Source of the DNA: an uncultured Planctomycetaceae bacterium
GTDB lineage: Bacteria; Planctomycetota; Planctomycetia; Pirellulales; Pirellulaceae
DNA: 32,295 nucleotides
Assembly: GCA_903863885.1 (NCBI GenBank)
Contig: CAIPEB010000586.1
Location: 1 to 32,295 of the forward strand
Direction of reading: 5' to 3'
Made by a program: the position numbers and the translations under genes. The notes below the pieces were generated by a model. The model worked only from the letters and a program-made list of their open reading frames with translations. It was not told where the DNA came from and did no database searches. This document shows, in pieces, positions 8,371 to 17,269 of this stretch (its first letter is position 1; every line of letters starts with the position of its first letter).

Positions 8371-8417
8371 CTTTCGGGTTCGGCAACTCGCGAGACTGCG
8401 ATTGCCGGACCCGAAAG
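8371..8417. terminator. Long hairpin between convergent hcp and mutS
   Basis: CTTTCGGGTTCGGCAA (8371-8386) pairs with TTGCCGGACCCGAAAG (8402-8417) with one mismatch over 16 bp, leaving a 15-nt loop. It lies 55 bp past the hcp stop in the convergent gap before mutS. No T-tract follows on either strand, so it may stabilise the hcp 3' end rather than terminate on its own. A second, smaller hairpin GCAGGC-N7-GCCTGC is at 8510-8528, just beyond the mutS stop. Confidence 0.4.
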
Positions 8418-8543
8418 CCGGCGCGAACCGCCCGGAGATCGGGGCCTTCTTGAATTCGGCCCGACGCTAAATCGGACCGACTTGATTTCGGGCCGGCCCG
8501 GTTGGAATCGCAGGCTGTTTTTGCCTGCAGGCCTCCGTGAAGA

Positions 8544-11165
8544 TCAGGCCTTCCTGGGCGACTGCTCTTTCTTCAGCTGCTCCTGCCATTGCTGCAGTGT
8601 GTTCAAAGCCTGCAGCGGAGTGAGCGAGTCGAGTTGCACATCGCGGATGGCGTCCAGCAGCGGGTGCTCGAGCGGCGCGAACAATGTCAGCTGCAGATCA
8701 CCCCGGCGCCGAGATTTGCCGCGGCGGGCGATCTTGGGCCGGCCGTCATCGTCGAGATGCTCCGCCTCGAGCTGATTAAGGATCTGCTTGGCGCGCTCGT
8801 TCACGGATTTTGGAACGCCGGCCAGTCTGGCCACGTGAATCCCGTAGCTTTTGTCCGCCGCGCCGTCGACGATCTTGTGCAGGAAGATCACCGAGTCCTC
8901 CCACTCCTTGACCACGACATTCAGATTCCGGATTCCGGGAAGCGATGTGGCCAGGTCGGTCAACTCGTGATAGTGCGTGGCAAACAGGGTCCGACAGCCG
9001 ATGTGATCGTGGATGTGCTCCACAATCGCCCACGCCAGTGAAACGCCGTCGTAGGTGCTCGTGCCTCGTCCGATCTCGTCCAGGATAACGAGGCTGCGCG
9101 ACGTGGCGTTGTTGAGAATGCGAGCCGTTTCGGTCATCTCGACCATGAACGTGCTTTGCCCGCGGGACAATTCGTCGCTGGCCCCGACGCGAGCAAAGAT
9201 GCGGTCGGTGACGCCGATCCTTGCGGCCTTGGCGGGAACGAAGCTGCCGATCTGGGCCATCAGCGTGATCAGCGCGACCTGCCGGATGTAGGTGCTCTTT
9301 CCCGCCATGTTCGGACCGGTGATGAGCAGGATCGCACCCTCGTCGGCCCCGGCCTTCGTGTCATTGGGCACGAACGTTCCCTGCGGCTCGAGGATATCCA
9401 GCACGGGATGTCGGCCGTCTTCGATGCACAGCACGGCCTCTTCGACCAGCATCGGACGGCAGTAGCCTCTCAGGCGGGCCAGTTCCGCCAGCGCCGCGAG
9501 CACATCGAGCTGCGCCAGGGACGCGGCCGTGCCGCGCAAACGGCGGCTGCACTCGTGCACCCGGTCGCGCAGCGCCGCGAACAACTCGTGCTCGAGCTGT
9601 TTGGCTTTCTCATCCGCCGAGAGCACCTTCTCTTCATACTCCTTCAGTTCGGGAGTGATGTAGCGCTCGGCGTTCTTGAGCGTCTGCTTGCGAATGAAAT
9701 AGTCCGGGGCTTTTTCCCGCTGGGCGTTGGTCAGCTCGATGTAATAGCCGAACACCTTGTTAAAGCCGACCTTCAGGTTGGCGATGCCGGTTTGTTCGAC
9801 GATTCGAGCCTGATACTGGGCTATCCAGCGTTTTCCGCCGGCGGCCAGTTCGCGCAGCGTCTCGAGTTCCGCGCTGTAGCCCACCCGGATGACGCCCCCG
9901 TCACGAGCGCTGAGCGGGCAATCATCAACGAGCGCGGCGGACAGTTCAGCGCAGAGATCCGGACACAGATCGAGCGATGCCTCCAGTTCCCGCAGCAGGG
10001 AACTGCGCGATCCGGCCAGCCGCTGCTTCAGAGTCGGCAGTCCGGCAAGAGTCCGACCGATAAACGAAAGGTCGCGGGGCGTTGCCCGTCCCGTCGTGGC
10101 GCGCGCAAGCAGACGTTCCAGGTCGTACACGCCTCGCAGATGATCCCGCAGGTCGCGGCGCACATCGTCGCCCGCCCGCAGTTCCTCGACCGCGTCAAAC
10201 CGGGCTTCGATGTCGGCGATACAGGCCAGCGGACTGGCGATCCAGTCGGCGAGCAACCGTGAACCCATCGCGGTTACGTTCCGGTCGATGACCGCCAGCA
10301 GCGAACCGTCGCGCCGTCCCTCGCGCAGCGTGCGGGACAACTCGAGACTGCGGCGGGTGGCCTCGTCGATTTCCAGCGATCCGCCGGTTCGATACGGGAC
10401 CAGTCGATCCATGTGATCGAGCGAAGCTTTCTGAGTCTCCTGCAGATATCCGAGAACCGCGCCGGCCGCGCGGACCGCACTGATATCGGTGTCGCCGAAT
10501 CCGAAGCCGTCGAGCGAAGCCGCCTGAAAGTGCCGCGTCAGCGATGCAACGGCGTCCTCGTATCCGAAACACCAGGCGGGCCGGCGGGTGATCATCGGCG
10601 GCCGAGTCATGGCCTCCGGCAGCAGATCTTCCTCGTCGCTGAACAGGCACTCGGCCGGCGCGATGCGGGCCATGTGGTCGGCGAACTGAGCCTGCGGGAT
10701 CACGGACGCCAGAAACCGGCCCGTGGAAAGATCGGCCCACGCCACGCCGACTTCCCCCTCGCGTTTCCCGGCGCCCCGCACGGCCGCCGCGAGATAGTTG
10801 CTCGCGCGCGGATCCAGCAGCGCATCGTCGGTCAGCGTGCCGGGCGAGACCACGCGGGTGACCTCGCGGCGCACCAGTCCCTTGGCGAGCTTCGGGTCTT
10901 CGACCTGCTCGCACACCGCGGCGCGTCGTCCTGCGGCGATGATCTTGGCAAGGTAGCCGTCCAGCTGATGGTGCGGAAACCCGGCCATCGGCACGGGGTT
11001 TTCGCCCTTGTCGCGACTGGTCAGCGTCAGTCCCAGAATCTGGGCGGCCGCCTTGGCGTCCTCGAAGAACAGCTCGTAAAAGTCGCCCATCCGGAACAGC
11101 AGCAGCGCATCGCCAGCCAGCTGCTTGGCATCATGGTACTGCTGCATCATCGGCGTGGAATTCAT
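8544..11165 (-). CDS. mutS: DNA mismatch repair protein MutS
   Basis: Mismatch recognition ATPase. The 873-aa protein has the N-terminal mismatch-binding motif GDFYELF (F29 and E31, the Phe-x-Glu that inserts at the mismatch), the connector and lever domains, and the C-terminal ABC-type ATPase with Walker A GPNMAGKST from about residue 617, the STFMVEM signature region and Walker B LVILDEIGRGTS around D696-E697, followed by FATHYHEL. A helix-turn-helix dimerisation segment is at the end (LDAIRDVQLDSLTPLQALNTL). The start at ATG 11165 gives the usual MutS N-terminus MNSTPMMQQYHDAK; no strong Shine-Dalgarno is visible, and an in-frame extension to 11264 has no family support. MutL is not in the window. 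Confidence 0.96.
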   Translation of the reverse strand: MNSTPMMQQYHDAKQLAGDALLLFRMGDFYELFFEDAKAAAQILGLTLTSRDKGENPVPMAGFPHHQLDGYLAKIIAAGRRAAVCEQVEDPKLAKGLVRREVTRVVSPGTLTDDALLDPRASNYLAAAVRGAGKREGEVGVAWADLSTGRFLASVIPQAQFADHMARIAPAECLFSDEEDLLPEAMTRPPMITRRPAWCFGYEDAVASLTRHFQAASLDGFGFGDTDISAVRAAGAVLGYLQETQKASLDHMDRLVPYRTGGSLEIDEATRRSLELSRTLREGRRDGSLLAVIDRNVTAMGSRLLADWIASPLACIADIEARFDAVEELRAGDDVRRDLRDHLRGVYDLERLLARATTGRATPRDLSFIGRTLAGLPTLKQRLAGSRSSLLRELEASLDLCPDLCAELSAALVDDCPLSARDGGVIRVGYSAELETLRELAAGGKRWIAQYQARIVEQTGIANLKVGFNKVFGYYIELTNAQREKAPDYFIRKQTLKNAERYITPELKEYEEKVLSADEKAKQLEHELFAALRDRVHECSRRLRGTAASLAQLDVLAALAELARLRGYCRPMLVEEAVLCIEDGRHPVLDILEPQGTFVPNDTKAGADEGAILLITGPNMAGKSTYIRQVALITLMAQIGSFVPAKAARIGVTDRIFARVGASDELSRGQSTFMVEMTETARILNNATSRSLVILDEIGRGTSTYDGVSLAWAIVEHIHDHIGCRTLFATHYHELTDLATSLPGIRNLNVVVKEWEDSVIFLHKIVDGAADKSYGIHVARLAGVPKSVNERAKQILNQLEAEHLDDDGRPKIARRGKSRRRGDLQLTLFAPLEHPLLDAIRDVQLDSLTPLQALNTLQQWQEQLKKEQSPRKA

Positions 11166-11250
11166 AGCCCGGCATCGTATCGCGCAACATGGGCCTCGGG
11201 GAAGAGGCGACCCCATGCTGCGCGATCGGCAATGTCGAACGCGGCCGCGC

Positions 11251-12576
11251 TCATTCCACTTCAACGAGCGTGCACAGCGAATAGGGCAATCCGCCTTCGC
11301 TGAATTCCATCTCGCCGAAACAGGCGACGTGCTTGCCCTCGGGACGACCGGCCTTCGCCAGCCGCGAGTTGTCGCCGCCGTTCATCGGCTGGGAGGTCCA
11401 TTTCGCTTCGCGGAAGTCCTTGCCCTCCGTCACGGCTGTCCAGAAACGGGCCGCCGCCGGTTTGGCCGAGGACGTCATGCGCAGTTCGATGGCGTCGGCT
11501 GAAGTCTTCTTTTCCCAGGAGATCTCGGGCCAGGAGCTGCCGGTCGCGATGTGCCGGAAAAAGGCCGCGATCGTTCGCAGAGCCAATTCGCGTCCCGCGT
11601 CAAGGCCATGCCCGGCATTGGGGACCTTGAGCACATACTTCGGACCGACCAGATCACTCCAGTAGAACTGCGTGGCGTCCACCACCCAGTACCGATCGTT
11701 GGTGCCGTTGACGATGAGCTTCGGCAGCGCGAGAGAGTCGCGATACGTGTACGGATCGACCATCAACCGCAGGGTCCGCTCGCGATCCGTTTCGCCCTCG
11801 AGCTTGATCAGCCCCTTGCGGGTGTAGTCGTCGATCTGTTCGCTGAACTTTCCCCATGTATCGAGTTGATGCCGCATCTGGGGCTGGAAATTCAGAACGT
11901 CGATCACCATCGGAGCCGTGGCCAGCACTCGCGAATCGGCAACGGGCGTGAGCCAACTCGTCCACCCGCGTTTCGACGCCCCGGTGATGACAAAGCCCTT
12001 CACTTTCGTATTCCATTTCGACGCGGCCAGTGCCTGCACTGCGTCCATGGCTTTCACTGCGCTCTTGACCATCGGAAACAGCAGCGGCCAAGATTCGTCC
12101 CCCGTCTCGAGGTAACGCAGCCAAGTCTCGGTGATGAGGTCGTCCTCGACCCGTCCGTCGAACAGGGGCTGGTTCGGCACGTGGTGCAGCATCGCCACAC
12201 GGGCCTGAGCCGCGTTGGCCAGTTGCAGCGCCATGGCCATGTCTTTCTCGCCCGGGCGATTGCTGCCGCCGCCCCCCGTGACAAACAGCAATACCTGTTC
12301 GGTGTGCTTGAGCTGAGCCGGTTCGTAAACCATCAGCGGGTGCTCCCAGACGATTCCCTGCCACCGCTGCGAGGTCAGATCCATGTCATAGACCTTGCCC
12401 TGCGGCAGTTCCTTGGTCCCGCGGATCTTCCAGGAAAAAGAATCGTCCGCCCGCGTCACGTAGTCCTTCAACGCCGTCGGGATCGAGTTGTTGGCCGCAT
12501 CCGCCGTGACTCCGGTCAGGAAGAAGGCGACAAAAAACGCAGAAAACGCTCCGTTCACGCACCAAGCCTGCGACAT
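11251..12576 (-). CDS. PhoPQ-activated pathogenicity-related protein (PqaA-like), secreted
   Basis: A 441-aa protein of the PhoPQ_related family, an alpha/beta-hydrolase-like group named after Salmonella PqaA. A signal peptide is clear: a hydrophobic stretch at residues 10-23 and likely cleavage near ADA-A27. Family blocks include VTGGGGSN (about 100-106), the nucleophile-like GASKRG with S201 (consistent with G-x-S), the NGTNDRYWVVDA block and NAGHGLD, which supplies candidate Asp and His for a catalytic triad. The substrate is unknown; planctomycetes commonly carry several copies. ATG 12576 has GGAG 8 nt upstream and gives the signal peptide directly at the N-terminus. It lies 85 bp upstream of mutS and is probably transcribed separately. 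Confidence 0.85.
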   Translation of the reverse strand: MSQAWCVNGAFSAFFVAFFLTGVTADAANNSIPTALKDYVTRADDSFSWKIRGTKELPQGKVYDMDLTSQRWQGIVWEHPLMVYEPAQLKHTEQVLLFVTGGGGSNRPGEKDMAMALQLANAAQARVAMLHHVPNQPLFDGRVEDDLITETWLRYLETGDESWPLLFPMVKSAVKAMDAVQALAASKWNTKVKGFVITGASKRGWTSWLTPVADSRVLATAPMVIDVLNFQPQMRHQLDTWGKFSEQIDDYTRKGLIKLEGETDRERTLRLMVDPYTYRDSLALPKLIVNGTNDRYWVVDATQFYWSDLVGPKYVLKVPNAGHGLDAGRELALRTIAAFFRHIATGSSWPEISWEKKTSADAIELRMTSSAKPAAARFWTAVTEGKDFREAKWTSQPMNGGDNSRLAKAGRPEGKHVACFGEMEFSEGGLPYSLCTLVEVE

Positions 12577-12811
12577 AACGCACTCCGAAACAGTTTGATC
12601 GTTCTTGGAAATCGGAGGGACTTCGGGAAACGGCCCATCCCTGCCTCGGGGCCGAGCTGCCGCCCGGGAATCCACCGCCGCCTATTGAAGAACCACCGAA
12701 CGGATCAGGATAATCGGCACTCGCTGCCGTTCCAAGACGTGGCGATTCCCACGAGCGACGGGCGGCACCGACCCGCATGGAGCATATCCCCAGAAAGAAA
12801 AGGAGCAGCCA

Positions 12812-13621
12812 TTGGACCTGAAACTGGCCGGACAAGTTGCGGTCGTGCTCGGCGGAGCCCAGGGGATCGGGCAGGCCATTGCCCGCGCATTCGCCGAGGA
12901 ACAGGCGCACGTGATGGTCGTGGACCGCGACCCGCGTGTGGCAGCCGCCGCAAGTCAGATCGCCTCGACCTTCGGCGTCCCGGCCTCGTCGGTCGTGGCT
13001 GATGCGACCGATTACGCGGCCATGCAGCGTGTGAAGTCCGAGACCCTCGAACGATTCGGCGGCTTTCACCACATCGTCTTTGCCGTCGGTGCCGGCTCCG
13101 GGAAGTTCGGATTTCCCTTCTGGAACCTCGAACCGTCGGACTGGGATCCCGTGCTGAAGGTCAACCTGACGGCCGCCGCCAACGTGGCTCACGCCTTCAG
13201 CCCGCATCTGGTCGAGACGCGGCGGGGCACATTTCTGTTCATTTCATCCATCGCCGGCCAGATCGGTTCACAGACGGATCCTCCGTACAGCGCGGCAAAG
13301 GCCGGCCTGATCAACTTTGCGCAGTGTGCGGCAAAGGACCTGGCGCCATTTGAAGTCCGCGTGAACACCATTTGCCCGGGCATGATCCAGACGGCCCTCA
13401 ACCGCTCGGTCTGGCAGGCCTGGAACAACCAGCAACCGGAATCTCTGAAGCGGTCTTACGACGACTGGGCCGGAGAAAAAGTCCGCAACGTCTCGCCGCT
13501 GCGACGCTGGCAAACGTGTGAGGAGATCGCGGCTCTGGCCGTGTTTCTGGCCTCTGAGCACGCCAGGAACATCACGGGACAGACGATGAATGTCGATGGG
13601 GGCCAGGTCATGCACGCCTGA
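12812..13621 (+). CDS. Short-chain dehydrogenase/reductase (SDR)
   Basis: A 269-aa classical SDR with NAD(P)-binding Rossmann fold. The glycine-rich motif is GGAQGIG (residues 14-20) and an acidic residue at the end of beta-2 (VVDRD) suggests NAD preference. Catalytic residues are N118, S145/S146 (FISSIAG), Y159 and K163 (YSAAK). The usual NNAG motif is replaced by FAVGAGSG, which is unusual. The C-terminus GQTMNVDGGQVMHA is typical. The start codon is TTG 12812, supported by AGGAG 6 nt upstream. The substrate cannot be assigned. It is divergent from the PqaA-like gene with a 235-bp gap and converges on nadE with only 16 bp between stops. Confidence 0.88.
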   Translation: MDLKLAGQVAVVLGGAQGIGQAIARAFAEEQAHVMVVDRDPRVAAAASQIASTFGVPASSVVADATDYAAMQRVKSETLERFGGFHHIVFAVGAGSGKFGFPFWNLEPSDWDPVLKVNLTAAANVAHAFSPHLVETRRGTFLFISSIAGQIGSQTDPPYSAAKAGLINFAQCAAKDLAPFEVRVNTICPGMIQTALNRSVWQAWNNQQPESLKRSYDDWAGEKVRNVSPLRRWQTCEEIAALAVFLASEHARNITGQTMNVDGGQVMHA

Positions 13622-13637
13622 CGCCGGCCACGCCCCA

Positions 13638-14477
13638 TCAAGTGCCCCAGTCTCGCGAATAGCGGAAGTCCCGGTCCATCGTCCGGCTCGACAGCTTGGC
13701 GATGATGGGAAGTCGCCGCTTATAGTGATTACGCCTCACCCGCTCCGCGACCCGATGGACGAAGTCCGCGTCGAACCCCGCGGCGATCAGTTCATTCATC
13801 TGCCAGCGGCGATCGACCATCAGGTACAGCATTCGATCGACATCGGCGTACGAAAACCCGAGTTCCCCTTCGTCGGTCTGCCCGACCCACAGGTCGCCGG
13901 TCGGAGTCTTCTTGAGAATCGACTGGGGAACTCCGAGGAATTCGCCCAGCGGATACAGCTGCGTCTTGTACAGATCGCCGATCGGATTGATCGCGGAGGC
14001 CATGTCGCCAAACTGAGTGCCGTATCCCAGCAGCAATTCACTTTTGTTGCTGGTGCCCAGGACCAGTCCCTCGAACTCGGCGCTCTGGTCGTAGAGGATT
14101 GTCATGCGTTCGCGGGCACATTTGTTCGCCAGACGCATCTGGGAAGCGTCGGGAAACATGGCGAAATAGGCATCAATCTGGTTCGTGATCGGGACATTCC
14201 TCGTCCGGACGCCGAGTGCCCCCAGGACGAATCGGCTGTCCTCGCTGGTTGCCTGACTGGACGTCTTGTAGGGCATCGTCACGGCCAGCACGTTGTCGGG
14301 ACCGAGGGCCTTCGCCGCGAGATACGTCGTGACGGACGAATCGATCCCGCCGGATAACCCCACGACCGCACGACGAAATCCCGTCCGATAGATCTCGTTC
14401 CGCAGAAACCGCACGAGGATTTCCGTGACGAGTCCGGTGTTGATGCGCAGCCCCGTTTCGGCCTGTTTAACGTTCAT
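13638..14477 (-). CDS. nadE: NAD+ synthetase (synthetase domain only)
   Basis: Catalyses the last step of NAD+ biosynthesis, amidating deamido-NAD+ (NaAD) with ATP. The 279-aa protein has the PP-loop SGGIDS at residues 42-47, the [19 protein letters not shown] block and the [24 protein letters not shown] block, followed by [12 protein letters not shown]. Its length corresponds to the ammonia-dependent synthetase. ATG 14477 overlaps the end of the upstream amidase gene (stop 14467) by 11 bp and there is no good Shine-Dalgarno, so translation is probably coupled. Together the two genes rebuild a glutamine-dependent enzyme, so ammonia may be channelled from the amidase partner. Confidence 0.94.
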   Translation of the reverse strand: MNVKQAETGLRINTGLVTEILVRFLRNEIYRTGFRRAVVGLSGGIDSSVTTYLAAKALGPDNVLAVTMPYKTSSQATSEDSRFVLGALGVRTRNVPITNQIDAYFAMFPDASQMRLANKCARERMTILYDQSAEFEGLVLGTSNKSELLLGYGTQFGDMASAINPIGDLYKTQLYPLGEFLGVPQSILKKTPTGDLWVGQTDEGELGFSYADVDRMLYLMVDRRWQMNELIAAGFDADFVHRVAERVRRNHYKRRLPIIAKLSSRTMDRDFRYSRDWGT

Positions 14478-15348
14478 AACGCTGTCGCTTGATTCGCTGT
14501 AATTCCTCGAGCGTCATCAGCAGTCGCTCGTCCCGGCCCAACGGCGTGATGATCCGCTCGCGCCGCAGTTCCGCCAGATCGAGCGTTGCCACCGTCAGAG
14601 CTTCGTCCAGAGCAGGGGCTTCGGCCAGCACGTCTCCGCCCGGCCCGACCACCAAACTGCCGCCCCAGAAGCAAAGTCCATCTTCAAATCCCACCCGGTT
14701 CACCAGCACAACAACCGCTCCCAACAGGAGCGCATAGGCGCTGCAGACGTTGCGATAGACCGTGGCCGTGCGAATCTGAGATTCCTGCACGCCTCGGGCA
14801 GGCGAATTCGCGACGCAGATCAGGAGATCGATTTCTTCCGCCTGCAGAATCGCTGCCGCGGACAGGTGCCAAAGGTCCTCGCAGACGAGAATCCCCACGC
14901 GGCCGAACTTCTCCGTATCGAAGGCCCGCACGCGGTCGCCCGCGGCGAAATATCGCTGTTCGTCGAACAGTCCGTAAGTCGGCAGGTACACCTTCCTGTG
15001 GACATGCCGCACTTCTCCGTGCTCCAGATACGCCGCGCTGTTGTAAAACCGAAGCTGCGTGGATTGCTCGACGAAACCGCACACCACGTCGATCGATTCG
15101 GCAGCACGGCAGAGCGTCTCCATGTCGGCGCAGTCCGCCCCCAGCCCCACGTCGGGCACCATGTCGCGCAGAAAATAACCGGTCAGCGAGAGCTCCGGAA
15201 AAACCACGAGATCGGCCTGAGCCTCCACGGCCTCGGAAATGCGGTGGGTGTGCATCCGCAGATTCCGCGAGCGATCGCCAAGCACGGGTGCAATCTGAGC
15301 CAACGCAATACGGCGCTGACCTCCTGCCGATAACCCCGCGTGCGACAT
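14467..15348 (-). CDS. Nitrilase-family glutamine amidohydrolase, partner of NadE
   Basis: A 293-aa carbon-nitrogen hydrolase with the full Glu-Lys-Cys triad: E52 (FPELSLTGY), K119 ([10 protein letters not shown]) and C156 (VCEDLW). The CEDLW nucleophile context and LPTYGVFDE-like block are those of the amidase domain of two-domain glutamine-dependent NAD synthetases, not of generic nitrilases. The overlap with nadE by 11 bp supports the same conclusion. It would release ammonia from glutamine for NadE. ATG 15348 has AAGGAG 7 nt upstream; an in-frame extension to 15468 is rejected. In most bacteria these two domains are one polypeptide or the synthetase stands alone, so a split, overlapping pair is notable. 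Confidence 0.88.
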   Translation of the reverse strand: MSHAGLSAGGQRRIALAQIAPVLGDRSRNLRMHTHRISEAVEAQADLVVFPELSLTGYFLRDMVPDVGLGADCADMETLCRAAESIDVVCGFVEQSTQLRFYNSAAYLEHGEVRHVHRKVYLPTYGLFDEQRYFAAGDRVRAFDTEKFGRVGILVCEDLWHLSAAAILQAEEIDLLICVANSPARGVQESQIRTATVYRNVCSAYALLLGAVVVLVNRVGFEDGLCFWGGSLVVGPGGDVLAEAPALDEALTVATLDLAELRRERIITPLGRDERLLMTLEELQRIKRQRYER

Positions 15349-15829
15349 CCCCGGCTCCTTCTCTGCTGCAAGTGGCGCTTGGCTAATTATTCGTGGGACA
15401 ATTCCGGCCGCGTTGTTGCCGGACCCGCAGATCATCGCGAGCCCGCGCCCGCCGAATCGTGGCGTCAACCCGTGTCACATCGTGACATTAAAATGAATCG
15501 CTCACTCCATCGCGAGACCACATCCTGCCAAACCGTGCCGGACACCGGGCTGTCGTGAGAACCGCACACGGCGCGCACATCGATAACCCAGAGCCGCGGA
15601 AGTCGTGTCATTTCCGGCCGTAACCATCGAGCCACAGCCCTCCCCGACTGTCAGGCGGCGCAAAAAAAAAAGCCCGCGGGGCATTTATCCCGAGAGCCAT
15701 TTCGATGCAAGCCAACCGGCTTTGCGAGTCACTGAAAATTTACGAGTCGACTCTCCCTTCGGTGCCAGCTGATCTGCGGATTGCAGCCGCCTGCCGCGCG
15801 GACACGATTACCCTCCGCCGGAAAGCACG
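15349..15829. other. Intergenic region upstream of the amidase-nadE pair
   Basis: A 481-bp region without a supported gene. It holds the csrA terminator at 15662-15682 and the presumed promoter of the amidase-nadE operon, for which I see no good -35/-10 pair. Short open frames on both strands here lack ribosome binding sites, and one starts inside the terminator. Confidence 0.55.
15662..15682 (-). terminator. Intrinsic terminator downstream of csrA
   Basis: Read on the minus strand, GCCC-CGC-GGGC (15682-15672) forms a short GC hairpin immediately followed by ten T residues (15671-15662). It lies about 150 bp past the csrA stop, with no other minus-strand gene between, so it most likely ends the csrA transcript. 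The long homopolymer is unique in this window. Confidence 0.65.
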
Positions 15830-16036
15830 CTAGGTACCCTCGACTCCCGTCGCCGGTGTACTCGCCATGTCTTCCTGGCGATGCAGCGCTTCGTAGACTT
15901 CACGCCTATGCACCGGCACTTCTGCAGGAGCCTCGATTCCAAGCCGCACCTTGTCGCCACGAATGTCCACAATCGTGACGATGATTTTGTCCGCAATCAC
16001 AATCTGTTCATTGCGTTTTCGCGATAGCACTAACAT
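15830..16036 (-). CDS. csrA: Carbon storage regulator CsrA
   Basis: A 68-aa RNA-binding translational regulator. The N-terminus MLVLSRKRNEQIVI (L4 and R6 in the first strand) and the IEAPAEVPVHRREVYEA block, which contains the second RNA-contact strand with the conserved Arg after VHR, are diagnostic. CsrA dimers bind GGA-containing leaders and repress or stabilise mRNAs. In organisms without the Gamma-proteobacterial sRNAs it is often antagonised by FliW; no fliW or flagellar gene is in this window. ATG 16036 is preceded by AAAGGGA; an in-frame extension to 16225 is not part of the family. It is monocistronic, with a candidate operator upstream and a terminator downstream. Confidence 0.95.
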   Translation of the reverse strand: MLVLSRKRNEQIVIADKIIVTIVDIRGDKVRLGIEAPAEVPVHRREVYEALHRQEDMASTPATGVEGT

Positions 16037-16085
16037 CCGAGTCCCTTTCGGAAACCAAACGCCCACAGCGACTCGCCGCCTGCGT

Positions 16086-16117
16086 ATTTTACGTAGCCCA
16101 ATCGCATTTTGTGCGAT
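16086..16117 (-). promoter_or_regulatory. Candidate csrA promoter with operator-like inverted repeat
   Basis: On the minus strand TAAAAT (16091-16086) is a possible -10 element about 50 bp before the csrA ATG. No -35 consensus is present at the right distance; instead a perfect inverted repeat ATCGCA-N5-TGCGAT (16101-16117) covers the -35 region. This layout fits a promoter controlled by a dimeric DNA-binding protein, but it could also be chance. Confidence 0.35.
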
Positions 16118-16325
16118 CGGAATTCTCGGAAGATCCGGCGCCGGCCCGACCGAGGCGGGAAACCGTCGCTCCGGACGGCAAGAGACAACATAAGGCGTTG
16201 AACAAAAAGCACTTACAGCGCGCATCGCAGCTCAAGCCGAAACGCGAAAGCTACAGCGCAGGCGTTCTGCACAGCGAACTCGTTCGGCGAGACATCTAGT
16301 ATTACGCCGGGACGCCGGAAGCCGA

Positions 16326-17216
16326 TTAAGCACCGGAAACCTGACGGGGATCAAAAAGCAGGGGAAAGAACTGCCCGCTCATCGACTGGCCGGCCGGAAT
16401 CGCCGGCACACCCTGCAGCAGCGGTTCGTTGGAGTCCGAGCGGACTCCATCGCGCATGACGTTGATCACCACGGCGCGGCGAGGCCGATCCGTGCGATTC
16501 TCGAAAGAACCGTGCACCAGAAGAGGATGATGGAACGAGCATTCGCCCTTTTTCAGTTCGATCGCCACGGGCTTCTGGAACGCCGCCCACTGATCGTCGC
16601 TGAGCACCTCGCGAATCGCGTCCATATTGCCGGCGAGCCCCGTGATCGGCAGGAGATCCCAACGCTGGCTTCCCGGAACGTACTGCAGACAACCGTTGTG
16701 CCGGTCGCTGTCGTCCAGTCCGATCCAGCACGTCAGGTGCGCCATCGGTTGAGTACGGGTCCAGTAGGAGAAATCCTGGTGCCAGGCGACGACCCCACCA
16801 TGCCGAGCCGGTTTGCAGAACAATTGATCGTGCCAGAAACGCACCGGTCCTTCGAGCAACTGGCTGGCAGGGACGTTCAGCGCCGGATTCCACAATGCGT
16901 CATGGAATCGCGGACCGATCCGCCAGGCGCCCAACGCATGGAACAGGACCCGCGAAGGGTCAACGGATTCATTGGTGTGGTATTCGTACCAGAGTTCGCG
17001 CCCGTCGTGATCGGGTTTGAAGAACTCCTGGAGTTCGGCACGCAGTTTCTCGACCTGCTCGTCGGTGAACATGCGTATTCCGGAAACGTAGCCGTACTCG
17101 CGATAGAACTCGACCTGCTCGTCGGTCAGCCGGAAACGGTCCCAGTCGCTCCCGGTGCGAGGCAGTTCGAACAGATCTCCAACGAGTTCATGCCGCAAAG
17201 ACAGATCGTCAGCCAT
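16326..17216 (-). CDS. Phytanoyl-CoA dioxygenase (PhyH) family protein
   Basis: A 296-aa Fe(II)/2-oxoglutarate-dependent oxygenase of the PhyH family. The iron-binding facial triad is H146 and D148 (WHQD) plus a distal histidine in HHPLLVHGS (about H235); R246/R247 (RPRRAVV) would hold 2-oxoglutarate. The family hydroxylates varied small molecules and lipids, and planctomycetes carry many paralogues, so the substrate is open. ATG 17216 has GGAG 8 nt upstream. It lies 53 bp downstream of the FG-GAP gene on the same strand and is probably co-transcribed with it. Confidence 0.88.
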   Translation of the reverse strand: MADDLSLRHELVGDLFELPRTGSDWDRFRLTDEQVEFYREYGYVSGIRMFTDEQVEKLRAELQEFFKPDHDGRELWYEYHTNESVDPSRVLFHALGAWRIGPRFHDALWNPALNVPASQLLEGPVRFWHDQLFCKPARHGGVVAWHQDFSYWTRTQPMAHLTCWIGLDDSDRHNGCLQYVPGSQRWDLLPITGLAGNMDAIREVLSDDQWAAFQKPVAIELKKGECSFHHPLLVHGSFENRTDRPRRAVVINVMRDGVRSDSNEPLLQGVPAIPAGQSMSGQFFPLLFDPRQVSGA

Positions 17217-17269
17217 GCCGGATACTCCAGAATCAAGCGGGCCGCGCGGCCCTGATGCGGTGACAGATT

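Noticed and set aside
16111-16299. Short basic plus-strand frame upstream of csrA
   Set aside because: It lies in intergenic DNA with no ribosome binding site and overlaps the operator-like repeat; not enough to call a gene.
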